40,025 nt of DNA from Deltaproteobacteria bacterium (GTDB lineage: Bacteria > Desulfobacterota > Desulfobulbia > Desulfobulbales > SURF-16). Below, piece after piece: positions 7,928-17,755 of the stretch. The position numbers were made by a program, and so were the translations under genes. Each line of letters begins with the position of its first letter. Within the stretch, counting starts at the first letter, position 1. The notes below the pieces were generated by a model. It saw nothing but the letters and a program-made list of their open reading frames with translations. It ran no database searches and had not been told where the DNA came from. The stretch is from positions 1-40,025 of the forward strand of contig JACRCD010000007.1 of the NCBI GenBank assembly GCA_016219175.1, written 5' to 3'.

Positions 7928-10900
7928 TTACCCCATGGCCACCTCGACGTGATGCTCCCGGTGGTCGTCCTTCAGGGGGATCATGCCCTGGGTCCGCCCA
8001 GCACCATCCGCGCCGGCGCCATTGACCACCTCACCGTCCACCGTCACCCGGATCACCTGCTCAGATTGTTCACCCTCGCGCTTGACGGTGATGTGGTAGA
8101 AGGTCTCGCGGTAGCGGTAGTGGATTTTGTACGACTGCCAATGGGCCGGGATACACGGGGCAATGCGCAGTTGGTCCTTTTCCAGTTGCAGGCCCAGGAG
8201 TGTTTCCACAATCAGCCGGTACATCCAGCCCGCCGCTCCGGTGTACCAGGTCCAACCGCCCCGGCCGGTGTGCGGCGCCGCACCGTAAATGTCGGCGCAC
8301 ATGACGTACGGCTCGACCTTGTAGCGTTCGATCTCCTCCGCTTGACTGCCATGATTGACGGGGTTGAGCATGGCGAACAATTCCCAGGCCCGTTCCCTAT
8401 CCCCCAGCATGGCAAATGCTGTGGTGGTCCAAATCGCGGCATGGGTATATTGGCCGCCGTTCTCGCGGACGCCGGGCACGTAGCCCTTGATATAACCGGG
8501 CTCAAGGTCTGATGTATCAAACGGCGGGGCGAGCAGCTGGATTAACCGGGCGTCGCGACGCACCAGGCGTTTGTCCACCGCCGTCATCGCCTGGCGGGCC
8601 CGCATGGCATCGCCGCCGCCCGAAATGACCGCCCAGCTCTGGCTGATCGAATCGATCTGGCATTCCTCATTAACGGCCGAACCCAGGGGGGCGCCGTCAT
8701 CGAAATAGGCCCGCCGATACCAGCCGCCGTCCCAGGCGTTGGCTTCAATGTTGTTGCGCAGCAGCGCAGCCTGCTCGGTGCAGACTGCGGCAAAGGCCCC
8801 GTCGTCTTTGCTGCGGGCCAGCTCGGCAAACAGCCGCAGGTTCTCGTAGAGGAACCACCCCAGCCAGACGCTCTCGCCCTTGCCGTCACGGCCGACGAGA
8901 TTCATGCCGTCGTTCCAGTCTCCGCAGCCCATCAGCGGCAGTTGATGGGCGCCAAAGCGTAAACCATGTTTGATGGAACGCACGCAATGCTCATAAAGGC
9001 TGGCCGATTCAGACGAACGTTGCGGCTGGTCGTAGTAAGCTTCCTCTTCCGGATTCAATTCGCGGCCCTCCAGGAAAGGTACCGACTCGTCGAGCACTCC
9101 CGTATCCCCGGTGGCCAGCACATAACGGCAGGCGGCATACGGCAGCCACAGATAGTCATCGGAGAAATGGGTGCGGACGCCCTGGCCGTTGGGCGAATGC
9201 CACCAGTGTTGCACGTCGCCCTGCCGGAACTGGCGTTCGGCGCTGCGGATCAACTGTTCGCGGGCAAGCCACGGCGCGGCATGGAGCAGCGCCATGGTGT
9301 CCTGTAATTGATCGCGGAAACCGTAGGCCCCGCCGGATTGGTAATAACCGCTGCGGCCCCAGAGTCTGCACGACAGGGTCTGATAGACCAGCCAGCCGTT
9401 GGCCAGCACGTCGAGTGCCGGATCAGGCGTCTCCACGTGCACCGCGCCCAGGGTGCGGTTCCAGTGTTCCCACACCGCTTCCAATGCCTGCCGCGCCCCG
9501 GCCGGACCGCCGAAGCGCTGGATGAAATGCTGCGCTTCGGCGCTGTCGCGGGCCGCCCCGAAGATGAACACGATCTCGCGCTCCTGCCCGTCGGCCAGTT
9601 CGATCCGGCTCTGGATGGCAGCGCACGGATCAAGGCCCGCACCGGTCCTGCCGGACAAACGCTTGCACCGCATGGCGGCCGGGCTGGCCAGCGTTCCGTT
9701 GCGGCCCATGAACTCCGTCCGGTTTCCGGTCACCGTTTGCTCAAGCTCGCTGATCTGCGCAAAGACGACCCGGTTGGCGCATTCCCGACAGTAAGCATTG
9801 CGGGCAAACAGCGCGCCGCTGTGCGGGTCCGTTTCGGTAATGATGTGCATCAGATTGGCGTGCCGCCACTCGCCGAGCACCAGCTCCCAATAGCCGGTCA
9901 AAGACAATTGCCGCGGCCGCCCCGAATGGTTGCGCAGCTTAATCACCGCGAACTTCACCGGTGCGTCCATGGCGACGTAGGTGAACAGCTCAGAGGAGAT
10001 GCCGGCTTCGTAATTCTCGAACACGCTGTAGCCGAACCCGTGCCGGCATACATACCCGGACCGGCCGCAGGCGGGCAGCGGCGTGGGCGACCAGAACGCC
10101 CCGGTTTCCTCGTCGCGGATGTAAAGCGCCTCGCCGCTGCTGTCGCAGAGCGGGTCATTGTGCCAGGTGGTCAGCCGGAACTCGTGGGCGTTTTCCACCC
10201 AGGTATAGGCGCTGCCGCTCTCGCTGACCACCGTGCCGATGTGCGGGCTGGCGATGACATTGACCCACGGCGTCGGGGTGGTCTGGCCGGGCTCCAGGGT
10301 GACGACATATTCATGCCCGTCGGAGGTGAAGCCCCCCAGGCCGTTGCAGAAAATGCGCTCACGCGCCGACAGCGGATGGACCGCTTCAGCTGCCGGCGAT
10401 TTCCGCAATGGCTTGAAACGGTCGGACACGGGCTCCGTTGATATCCGGCGTTCCACCTGCTCTCCCAGGGTCTCGACGCTATCGGTGAACACGACGCGGG
10501 CCACGGTCTGGAACAAAACCCGGTCTTCCTCGGTAAGCTCTTCGGCGCGCCGCACGAAAACGCCGCCCGGTTTGTCGATAACATGCGCTTCCGGCCCGGC
10601 GTTGATCAGTCCCATGATCTGATCGTGCAGAACCGCCCGGTAGCCCGAGAAATCCTCATTGATAATCACCAGATCCACGGTCAACCCTTTCATCCGCCAA
10701 TAGGCATGGGCCTGCAGCACCTGTTTTACCAGGTCGATACGATTGAGGTCGCCGATGCGAAGCAGGACGATCGGCAGATCGCCGGAAACGGCAAAGCGCC
10801 AGAGACCGGCCTGACCGAGCCGGTTGCGGCTGATGATGCCTGGCGCAGCGCGGCGCAAACCATTGCCGAAAATGACGGAGTTGGCCAGGCGGCCATAGAC

Positions 10901-13900
10901 CTGGGCATCGGCTTCGGTTGCCCCCAGGTGGCGCAGGACCTCCTGGCTTTGGAACCAGGCCATTTCAAAGGCGCGCTCAACGAAGTGCCGGTCACAATAT
11001 TTGTCAAGCAAAGCCAACGCTGCCTCGCGGGTGTCCGCGACCCCGGAAATGATCTGCACCGCCGCTGATTCATCAGGTAATAAAATGATGGTACGGCGGA
11101 TCGCCACGATGGGATCGAGCACCGAGCCATCGGTGTTCGACAAGAGGGAGGGGCTCTCCCCGTTATCCAGCACCACCGGGTTGGCCGGTGTTCGACCCCG
11201 GCCGATGAATTTGACGCGGTCAGTCTCGTAGGACGGGTCTCCTTCAACCGCGCCGGGCGCGGCCAACAGGTGAAACATCCACACCGCCTGCTCCTCCGGG
11301 GTGCGGCGCCGCCGGGTGCAGAGGATCGCCTGCCGTTCGGGCAAAATTTCGGTTTGCACGAACAGGTTGCTGAAAGAGCGATGGGCCAGGTCGGCATTGA
11401 GCGGCGCCAGCACGACCTCCGCGTAGCTCGTCACCTCGATATGACGGGTACGGGACGACAGGTTGGCAAGGGTGACACGACGAATCTCGACGTCGTCTTC
11501 AGGAGAAACGCTGATCTCGGTGTGCGCTTCGATGGCCTGATCACGCCGCCGGTATTCGGCGCGCGCCTGCACGAAGATCGACTCGTAGTGATCGGCCTTG
11601 CGCAGTGTCGGTTGATAGGCGGCTGACCAATAACGCCCCGTGTCCAGGTCGCGCAGGTAAATGAAGGTGCCCCAGCAATCGGCGGTAACGTCCTCGCGCC
11701 ACCGGGTGACGGCCAGGTCACGGCGGCGGCTGTAACCTCCACCGGCATTGGTAGCCATGACATGGTACCTGCCGTTGGACAACAGATGAACTTCAGGTGC
11801 CGGCGTGTTCGGGTCGGTAAACACGCGCATGATCGCGCCGGCTTCCACGGCTGGGGGGTGCGCGGCGGCAGTCACTTCAGCGGCGTGCGGCCGCAACGTC
11901 GCCCCCTTTTTCGGCACCCGTTCCTGCAGCAGCAATTCCGTCGCCCGGGCCAGGGGGTCGGACATGAACCGGCGCTGCATCGGCCGATTGAGCAATAGAT
12001 ACGCAAAGGCCAACAGGCTCATGCCTTGATGATGCGCCATGAATGTATGCACGATGGCGTGATTCTTTCCCCGCGGCAGGCGCGACGGCGTGTAATCGAT
12101 TGCCTCGTAGAACCCGTAGGCGCCGAGGAAACCATTCGCGGCCTGAACCTGCAAATTGCGGCACGCTTCCAGCGGCATCACCGTCAGCGCCAGGGCGCTG
12201 GCGTAGGGCGCGATGACCAGGTCATCACCCAACCCGCGCTTCAGACCGAGTCCGGGCACGCCGAAGGCCCGATATTGATAGACCTGGCTGGCATCGGTGG
12301 CGTTATAGCAGGACTCGGAAATACCCCAGGGCACACCGCGTTGCCGGCCGTATTCGATCTGGCGTGACACCGCGGCCTTGCAGGTCTGCTCCAGCAAGGT
12401 GTTCTCGTAACTCGGCATGATCAGCTGCGGCATAAGGTATTCGAACATCGAACCGCTCCAGGAAATCAAGCTCACGTCGCCGCCATGACTTGTCAGCAGG
12501 CGGCCGAGGGCGAACCAATGCTTCTGCGGCACCTGACCCTGCGCGATGAGCAGGAAACTGGCCAGGCGCGCTTCCGAGGCCAGCAGGTCATAGCAGGACG
12601 GATCGCGGCGCCGTTCGCCGACGTCGTAACCTATGGCCAATAAGCCGCGGGTGGTATCGTAGAGAAATTCAAAATCCATCACCGCAAGCTCCCGGCAACG
12701 TTCCATCAGATTGTCGATGATTCTAAGCCGCTCCACCGCGCACGTATCACCTGATCCCATCGTCGCGGCTGTTCCGGCTGCGCTCGCGCCGGCCAATTCC
12801 GCCAGGGTCGGGATGTTGCTGAAAAGTTGCGGCTGCGGCGCCAGCAATCGCAGGTCATCGCCAAGTTCGCGGGCTTGGTGGTCGAATGCCTGGACCCAGT
12901 AATACAGTTCGCCATGGCGATCACTATCCGCCGGCAACAGGGAAACCAGCTCTCCGCCCAAACGGTGCATCTCATCCAGCACGATAGCGGCGGCAGCCAG
13001 TGACTGTGGCTGTTCGCGTGCCGCAAGCGGCTGGAGTGTGTCCAGCAGCAGCCTGACTTTCCCGGCAAGATCCGGGGCTGTGGGCGGGGGGAGGTGTTCG
13101 GCCAGCACCCGCAAGGTATCCTGCAATCCCTGCCAAACGTTTGCCGACAGCACCGGCTGATCTTTCAACTCGCTCAGTCCCGCTTTCAGGGTGAGCAGGC
13201 AGCCGGCCAGGTTGCCGCTGTCCACCGAAGAGACGTATTGCGGACGAAGCGGCTGCAGGGTGCGGGTGTCGTACCAGTTGCAAAAATGGCCGTGGTAGCG
13301 TTCCAGTTTTTCCATGGCAGCCAGGGTGTAGGCGGTGCGATTCAGGAATTCTCCGGCAGGAATATAACCGAAATCAAACGCCGCCAGGTTCGCCAGCAGG
13401 GACATGCCCATGTTCGTGGGTGAAGTACGCGTGGCGATGACTGGCGCCGGATATTCCTGGAAGTTATCCGGCGGCAACCAGTTGTCCCACACCCCGACGA
13501 ACTCCGCGAAAAAACGCCACGTGCGCCGGGCCGAGGCGCGCAGAAACCCCTGTTGATCAACGGTCAAGTCCGGCGCCGGAGACACGAGCGGCATGCTGAT
13601 CCACCAGGCGACGACCGGCGACACCAGCCAAAGCAACAGGATGGGCGCCGGGAAGAGCAGCTCCGTTGACCGGCTGCCCCCCAATGTCCAGGCAAACAAC
13701 AAGCCCAGCGCCACAGCCAGCACAGGCGCGATCCACATCTCCCTGAAAAAATCAGGCAGGGTGCGGCGTGCGTTGCGGCGCGCATAGGATGGCAGCTGCC
13801 AGAGCAACAAGCCGCGTTGCGTGAACAGCATCCGCACCCCCGACCGCAAAATCGCATCCAGACAGATCAGGGTGTCGTAGGGTAAAAGAACCAAGGTCAG

Positions 13901-16678
13901 CAAAGCGAGCACCAGTGGTCGGCCCGCGGATTTGGTGGTCAGGGACAGGTGCACCGGCCACTGCCGTTCTTCAGGCTTGCGGATGAATTCGATTGCGGTT
14001 CTCAGCAAGGTGGGCAGGAGCAGCACCCCCGCCACCAGCAGGGTCGGGAACCACGCCGATCCCGACCCAAACAGCCACCCCCCTGCCAGCACGACAAAAA
14101 GTGACGGCGGCACGAGGCTGCGGCGAAGATTATCGAAAATTTTCCACACCGACAAGGGGGTGAGCGGGTTCGCTTGCCGCTTCGCCGTCGCTCCGGCTGG
14201 GCCGGGCACGCGCGGCAGCAGCCAGCCGGCCAGCTGCCAGTCGCCGCGTATCCACCGGTGCCGCCGGCTGGCCTCCATGGCGTAACTGACCGGATGTTCT
14301 TCAATGAGATCGACATCGGTCACCAGCGCCGAACGGGCATAGCCGCCTTCAAGAAGATCGTGACTGAGAATGAGATTCTCGGGAAAACGTCCATCCACCG
14401 CCTGCCGAAAGGCGTCCACATCGTAGATGCCCTTGCCGATGAACGACCCCTCCCCGAAAATATCCTGGTAGACATCCGATACCTCGCGGGTATAGGGGTC
14501 GATGCCCGCATCACCGGCGAACAGTTTCGTAAACCGGGAGCGGCCCGCGCTGGTCAGGCTAATCGAAGCGCGCGGCTGCAGGATGGCGTAGCCTTCGACA
14601 ACGCGCCCCTTGGCTCCATGGTACACCGGCCGGTTCAGAGGATGGGCGATGTTGCCTATGAGGGTGCGGGCCGCGTCACGGGGCAGTTGCGTGTCGGTAT
14701 CAAGTGTGATGACGTACTTGATCGAAGCGAGGATGGCGGGATCACCGACAATGTCCGAAAATGCGCTACGCTCCCCGCCCCGCAACAAGGCATTGAACTG
14801 CTCCAGTTTACCGCGCTTGCGCTCATAGCCCATCCACACCCCTTCAATACCATTCCAGACCCGGGGCCGGTGAAAGAGATAGAAGATGCAGGGCCGGTCC
14901 TCGCCATAGGTCTCGTTGAGCGTTTGCACAGCTGCCCGGGCATAGGCGAGCAATGCCTCATCGTCCGGCAGGGTGCGTTCGGCCGCGTCACGGAAATCCG
15001 TCAGCAAGGCAAAGAACAGCTGGGGATCACGATTGCCGAGATAGCGGATCTCCAGGGCTTCGAGCAGATCATCAATCTCCTGGGGGCCGCCCAGCAGGGT
15101 GGGGACAATCACCATGGTGCGGTGCACGGCGGGAATGCCTTGCGAAAAATCCAATCGCGGCAAGGCGCGGGGCGGCAGGAGGAGGGTAACCAGCAGGTTC
15201 ACTAGCGGCACGGCCAGCGCCGAGGCGCTGATGAGGCCGGTGACGGCAAAAAACCAGAATCGCAAGCCATCCGGCACAAAACCGCCGAAAGAAAAGAGCG
15301 CAAGCGCTGTTGACAGGAGGGTGAGCAAAAAAATAGGACCGAGGTAAAGGGCCAAACGGAAATCGCGGCACGCCCGGCTGACCCGCGATTTCCACGACAA
15401 ACGGCAGCCGACCGCTTGCTCCAGCAACGGCCGGCCGTGATCGATCAGGTAGTATCCGACATGGGCGGTGCGGTCGCCGGGACCCGAGCGCTCCGCGGCA
15501 GCCCGGGCGAGGGCAATGGCCTGGCGCGCCACCGCGGGCTCGCTGCCCGAACTGGGCGCACAACCGCGGGCCACGTCTTCAACAGCATGCCGGTAGCGGT
15601 CGCGAGTGGCGAAATCCTGGGCCGCGTGCATCCCCGCAGGGTCGTCACGCAATGTCTGCTCAACGACACTGAGCGATTCGACGTAATTTCTCCAGTCCAT
15701 GGCGTCGATGAAACGCAGACTGCCGATACTGTTGGCGATGGATATCTGGTTGGCCGCGGCCGTCCGGCCTGCCGCCGCCGACAACTTGGTTGCGGTCACC
15801 CCCTGTTCGAGTAGTTTCTGTTCAACCCAGGTTTGCACAAAGGCCATGGCCGGCCCCTGGGCCTGTAGCCTGGCGTAAAACTCCTCGACAAAGGGCGCGG
15901 TCAAAGGCACATCGGCATTGGCAAACTCGGCGAGCAGCTGGATAAGCTGTTTCGGTTCTCTTTCGGCCGTGGCGAGCATGCGGTCCGCCCAGGTGATGGC
16001 TGCGCTCAGCTCCTCGCGCCGGCGGGCGATACACAAGCCGACCCGGCGAAGGTTTTCCAGCAGCGCCAACTGCAGCATGATCGGGAATGCCCATAATTCG
16101 CCCAGTTTCAATGGCTCAGCACCCTGGTAGGCAGTGACGAATTGGGTGGCGTTGTCGCTGTCGACCCGACCGTCCATATGCGAGATCAACTCCAACGCCA
16201 AGTCATAGATGCGGGGGAAACCGGCGGACGGGCCGTCAGCCAGTCGCGGCAACTGCCTGCTGTAGCCGCGCGGCAGATGCCGCCGGGCCAGGCTGATCTG
16301 CTGCTCGATAAGATAGAAATTGTCGAGCAACCAGGCTTCAGCCGGTATGATCCTTTGTCCCGGCGTGATTGCAGCTGTTACGACGTCATACGCCCCCAGC
16401 AGAACGCGGGCATTGTCCGCCAGTCGTGGCAGCAACCGGTCCGGCCCCGGACGCGGATTGATTCTATGCCGGCCGGCCAGCGTTACCGCGTGCCGCTTCA
16501 GTTGCTCGAGGCTGAACAGCTCCGAACGCAGCAACTCGGTATCCCGGCCGTTACGCGGCGTATTTCGTGGGTGTACCGGATATCCAAATTTTTTGATGCC
16601 GATGAGATTCTCCTCGTTTGCATGACAGCTCCCCGCGGCAGCATAAGCTGCGGGGAATGGTCTCACTGGTGAATACAA
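7928..16678 (-). CDS. ndvB: Cyclic beta-1,2-glucan synthase (NdvB/ChvB type)
   Basis: A single frame of about 2,900 residues, the usual size of NdvB/ChvB. These inner-membrane enzymes start, lengthen and cyclise periplasmic beta-1,2-glucans using UDP-glucose. Numbered from 16678, membrane helices lie near 440-510, a family-84-like glycosyltransferase has D660-T-D662 and R-W-I-R-G-D-W-Q815, and more helices fall at 860-1030. A glycoamylase-like domain lies around 1250-1560 (P-W-G-I-S-E-S-C-Y-N near 1450), and C-terminal GH94 phosphorylase-like modules include G-D-W-N-D2590-G-M-N, the likely catalytic acid. The start is uncertain: TTG 16678 has no ribosome site, whereas AGGAG precedes an in-frame ATC at 16603. 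No ndvA exporter is adjacent. It is flanked by duplicated hemerythrin-gene ends. The likely role is osmotic adaptation or host/surface interaction. Confidence 0.9.
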   Translation of the reverse strand: MYSPVRPFPAAYAAAGSCHANEENLIGIKKFGYPVHPRNTPRNGRDTELLRSELFSLEQLKRHAVTLAGRHRINPRPGPDRLLPRLADNARVLLGAYDVVTAAITPGQRIIPAEAWLLDNFYLIEQQISLARRHLPRGYSRQLPRLADGPSAGFPRIYDLALELISHMDGRVDSDNATQFVTAYQGAEPLKLGELWAFPIMLQLALLENLRRVGLCIARRREELSAAITWADRMLATAEREPKQLIQLLAEFANADVPLTAPFVEEFYARLQAQGPAMAFVQTWVEQKLLEQGVTATKLSAAAGRTAAANQISIANSIGSLRFIDAMDWRNYVESLSVVEQTLRDDPAGMHAAQDFATRDRYRHAVEDVARGCAPSSGSEPAVARQAIALARAAAERSGPGDRTAHVGYYLIDHGRPLLEQAVGCRLSWKSRVSRACRDFRLALYLGPIFLLTLLSTALALFSFGGFVPDGLRFWFFAVTGLISASALAVPLVNLLVTLLLPPRALPRLDFSQGIPAVHRTMVIVPTLLGGPQEIDDLLEALEIRYLGNRDPQLFFALLTDFRDAAERTLPDDEALLAYARAAVQTLNETYGEDRPCIFYLFHRPRVWNGIEGVWMGYERKRGKLEQFNALLRGGERSAFSDIVGDPAILASIKYVITLDTDTQLPRDAARTLIGNIAHPLNRPVYHGAKGRVVEGYAILQPRASISLTSAGRSRFTKLFAGDAGIDPYTREVSDVYQDIFGEGSFIGKGIYDVDAFRQAVDGRFPENLILSHDLLEGGYARSALVTDVDLIEEHPVSYAMEASRRHRWIRGDWQLAGWLLPRVPGPAGATAKRQANPLTPLSVWKIFDNLRRSLVPPSLFVVLAGGWLFGSGSAWFPTLLVAGVLLLPTLLRTAIEFIRKPEERQWPVHLSLTTKSAGRPLVLALLTLVLLPYDTLICLDAILRSGVRMLFTQRGLLLWQLPSYARRNARRTLPDFFREMWIAPVLAVALGLLFAWTLGGSRSTELLFPAPILLLWLVSPVVAWWISMPLVSPAPDLTVDQQGFLRASARRTWRFFAEFVGVWDNWLPPDNFQEYPAPVIATRTSPTNMGMSLLANLAAFDFGYIPAGEFLNRTAYTLAAMEKLERYHGHFCNWYDTRTLQPLRPQYVSSVDSGNLAGCLLTLKAGLSELKDQPVLSANVWQGLQDTLRVLAEHLPPPTAPDLAGKVRLLLDTLQPLAAREQPQSLAAAAIVLDEMHRLGGELVSLLPADSDRHGELYYWVQAFDHQARELGDDLRLLAPQPQLFSNIPTLAELAGASAAGTAATMGSGDTCAVERLRIIDNLMERCRELAVMDFEFLYDTTRGLLAIGYDVGERRRDPSCYDLLASEARLASFLLIAQGQVPQKHWFALGRLLTSHGGDVSLISWSGSMFEYLMPQLIMPSYENTLLEQTCKAAVSRQIEYGRQRGVPWGISESCYNATDASQVYQYRAFGVPGLGLKRGLGDDLVIAPYASALALTVMPLEACRNLQVQAANGFLGAYGFYEAIDYTPSRLPRGKNHAIVHTFMAHHQGMSLLAFAYLLLNRPMQRRFMSDPLARATELLLQERVPKKGATLRPHAAEVTAAAHPPAVEAGAIMRVFTDPNTPAPEVHLLSNGRYHVMATNAGGGYSRRRDLAVTRWREDVTADCWGTFIYLRDLDTGRYWSAAYQPTLRKADHYESIFVQARAEYRRRDQAIEAHTEISVSPEDDVEIRRVTLANLSSRTRHIEVTSYAEVVLAPLNADLAHRSFSNLFVQTEILPERQAILCTRRRRTPEEQAVWMFHLLAAPGAVEGDPSYETDRVKFIGRGRTPANPVVLDNGESPSLLSNTDGSVLDPIVAIRRTIILLPDESAAVQIISGVADTREAALALLDKYCDRHFVERAFEMAWFQSQEVLRHLGATEADAQVYGRLANSVIFGNGLRRAAPGIISRNRLGQAGLWRFAVSGDLPIVLLRIGDLNRIDLVKQVLQAHAYWRMKGLTVDLVIINEDFSGYRAVLHDQIMGLINAGPEAHVIDKPGGVFVRRAEELTEEDRVLFQTVARVVFTDSVETLGEQVERRISTEPVSDRFKPLRKSPAAEAVHPLSARERIFCNGLGGFTSDGHEYVVTLEPGQTTPTPWVNVIASPHIGTVVSESGSAYTWVENAHEFRLTTWHNDPLCDSSGEALYIRDEETGAFWSPTPLPACGRSGYVCRHGFGYSVFENYEAGISSELFTYVAMDAPVKFAVIKLRNHSGRPRQLSLTGYWELVLGEWRHANLMHIITETDPHSGALFARNAYCRECANRVVFAQISELEQTVTGNRTEFMGRNGTLASPAAMRCKRLSGRTGAGLDPCAAIQSRIELADGQEREIVFIFGAARDSAEAQHFIQRFGGPAGARQALEAVWEHWNRTLGAVHVETPDPALDVLANGWLVYQTLSCRLWGRSGYYQSGGAYGFRDQLQDTMALLHAAPWLAREQLIRSAERQFRQGDVQHWWHSPNGQGVRTHFSDDYLWLPYAACRYVLATGDTGVLDESVPFLEGRELNPEEEAYYDQPQRSSESASLYEHCVRSIKHGLRFGAHQLPLMGCGDWNDGMNLVGRDGKGESVWLGWFLYENLRLFAELARSKDDGAFAAVCTEQAALLRNNIEANAWDGGWYRRAYFDDGAPLGSAVNEECQIDSISQSWAVISGGGDAMRARQAMTAVDKRLVRRDARLIQLLAPPFDTSDLEPGYIKGYVPGVRENGGQYTHAAIWTTTAFAMLGDRERAWELFAMLNPVNHGSQAEEIERYKVEPYVMCADIYGAAPHTGRGGWTWYTGAAGWMYRLIVETLLGLQLEKDQLRIAPCIPAHWQSYKIHYRYRETFYHITVKREGEQSEQVIRVTVDGEVVNGAGADGAGRTQGMIPLKDDHREHHVEVAMG

Positions 16679-16693
16679 ACTTCAACCCAGTGA
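16663..16693. repeat. Inverted repeat at the left edge of the RNA element
   Basis: TCACTGG at 16663-16669 and CCAGTGA at 16687-16693 pair over a 17-base loop. IS200/IS605-like and HEARO elements have terminal hairpins and insert after short RTGA-type sites, and a GTGA ends this repeat. The imperfect repeat GGTGGAGTAGTGAA...TTTCACTCTACC at about 16917-16948 could be the matching right end. Confidence 0.35.
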
Positions 16694-16714
16694 ACAGCCG
16701 TTATTAAAAAATTC

Positions 16715-16912
16715 CAGAAGGCTTGAACGAAATACCCTTGGGGTACGCTATAAGAAGCCGGTTCGCAGTGAAGCGACCGCCGGGAGACTACGGTAGATCG
16801 GGTGAATCCCCTGAAGGGTATAAACTCAAGGGCGATGAAAAAGGCGGAATCGGCCCCTGTGACTGCTAACAGGAAAGCCCCATCTATCCGGCAAAAGAAA
16901 AGCCGAAGTTGG
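16715..16912 (+). ncRNA. Structured RNA, HEARO/IscB omega-RNA-like, without an IscB gene
   Basis: The plus strand between ndvB and the hemerythrin gene is rich in nested helices: TACCC-ttg-GGGTA at 16733-16745, a CGGTTCGC...GCGACCG hairpin at about 16759-16779, GGGTGAATCCC at 16800-16810, and CCTGT...ACAGG at about 16856-16873. The order, a short tight hairpin, a GCGACC-rich hairpin, then CCGGGAG..ACGGTAGATCGGG and a GAA-CCC turn, reminds me of HEARO RNAs, now known as the guide RNAs of the RNA-guided nuclease IscB. This is recollection, not a covariance-model hit. An IscB frame should follow on the same strand, but only the hemerythrin 3' end does. It is opposite in direction to both flanking genes, so it is not their leader. 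Confidence 0.45.
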
Positions 16913-16986
16913 AAGTTGGTGGAGTAGTGAATATCTTTCACTCTACCATAAAAAAAAATAATAGCTTCACTTGATTTGTCCCGCCC

Positions 16987-17535
16987 TCAATCGCTGCCCT
17001 GCCGGTTTGCCAACGCCTCAACCACGGAGGTGTATTTCTCGTGAATCATCCGCCGGTCAAACTCATGGAACTCCGCGAGCATGGCCTGGTCCTCTTCATC
17101 GCTGAAGTACGCACGGGCCGCCGGGAAGAAAATTTTGTCTTCTTTCTCGATATGCTTCGGGTAAAACTCAACCAGGGTGCGCAGTCGGCCGACAATGTCC
17201 GCCAGGGCGGATTCATCGCCATGCCGGTAACGGGTGTTGGCCTCAACCAGCTCCTTGGTCATGCGCCGGCCAAAGAGGTGTTCCTCGATTAATTCCTCCA
17301 TGATGCGCTGGTCTGCGGCGGATAATGGACGTTTACCCATCTCCCGAAACAGGATGTCCTCTTCCTTGCCGTGGTGCGTCCGGTCGGCGTAGGTACGGAT
17401 GAAATCCACCGCTGTATCCACGAACACGGGATCGACCTTGCGGGCCGATTCGATCTGCACCAGGGCTTCCTTGACCAGGGAGAGCATCCGTTCGATCAAA
17501 CGATGCTCTATCATGAGCGGACCACGTGCTTGCAT
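16987..17535 (-). CDS. Hemerythrin-like domain protein
   Basis: A 182-residue protein starting at ATG 17535 behind a strong AGGAGGAG. It is a four-helix hemerythrin-type protein with plausible diiron ligands H11, H54/H55, E59, H86, H128 and E132, all in the expected helices (E-H-R near the start, T-H-H-G-K-E-E-D, E-E-H-L-F, K-H-I-E-K-E-D). Such cytoplasmic proteins bind oxygen or sense oxygen, nitric oxide or iron; in anaerobes an oxygen-detoxifying or sensing role is common. Its last third is copied at 7722-7922. It lies upstream of ndvB in the same direction, but the structured RNA on the other strand separates them, so co-transcription is doubtful. Confidence 0.88.
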   Translation of the reverse strand: MQARGPLMIEHRLIERMLSLVKEALVQIESARKVDPVFVDTAVDFIRTYADRTHHGKEEDILFREMGKRPLSAADQRIMEELIEEHLFGRRMTKELVEANTRYRHGDESALADIVGRLRTLVEFYPKHIEKEDKIFFPAARAYFSDEEDQAMLAEFHEFDRRMIHEKYTSVVEALANRQGSD

Positions 17536-17731
17536 GTTTATCTCCTCCTTTTACTGATCATCCCGGATGTGTCGGCAAAAAAGCCATTTTACCTGGCTGA
17601 GCTATCCGGCCTGTCCGCTCTTCCCCGACCAGATCCGGTTTCAGCTAATCAATCTTCAGGGTGGGATATTATCTCTCCGGGTCAATTTCACCATCCCTCG
17701 TTAGGCATATTCCTATCATAAAATTCTAGCC

Positions 17732-17755
17732 CCGGGCAAGAAAATTTTTGCCCGG
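17732..17755. repeat. 8-bp inverted repeat in the 17.5-18.0 kb divergent gap
   Basis: CCGGGCAA at 17732-17739 and TTGCCCGG at 17748-17755 pair perfectly over an AT-rich 8-base loop. The gap 17536-17975 separates a leftward from a rightward gene and must hold their promoters. I see no convincing sigma-70 boxes. The repeat may be an operator or a terminator-like hairpin. Confidence 0.4.

Noticed and set aside
14174-15205. 343-codon rightward frame inside ndvB
   Set aside because: Long shadow frames are expected opposite a GC-rich gene; it has no family features.
16715-16912. Cobalamin or c-di-AMP riboswitch
   Set aside because: Some motifs (GGGTGAATCCC, GCTAAC) are reminiscent, but the full consensus is not met and the strand is opposite to both flanking genes.
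16663-16941. Leftward 92-codon frame between ndvB and the hemerythrin gene
   Set aside because: It runs antisense to the structured RNA, has no ribosome site and no protein-like features.
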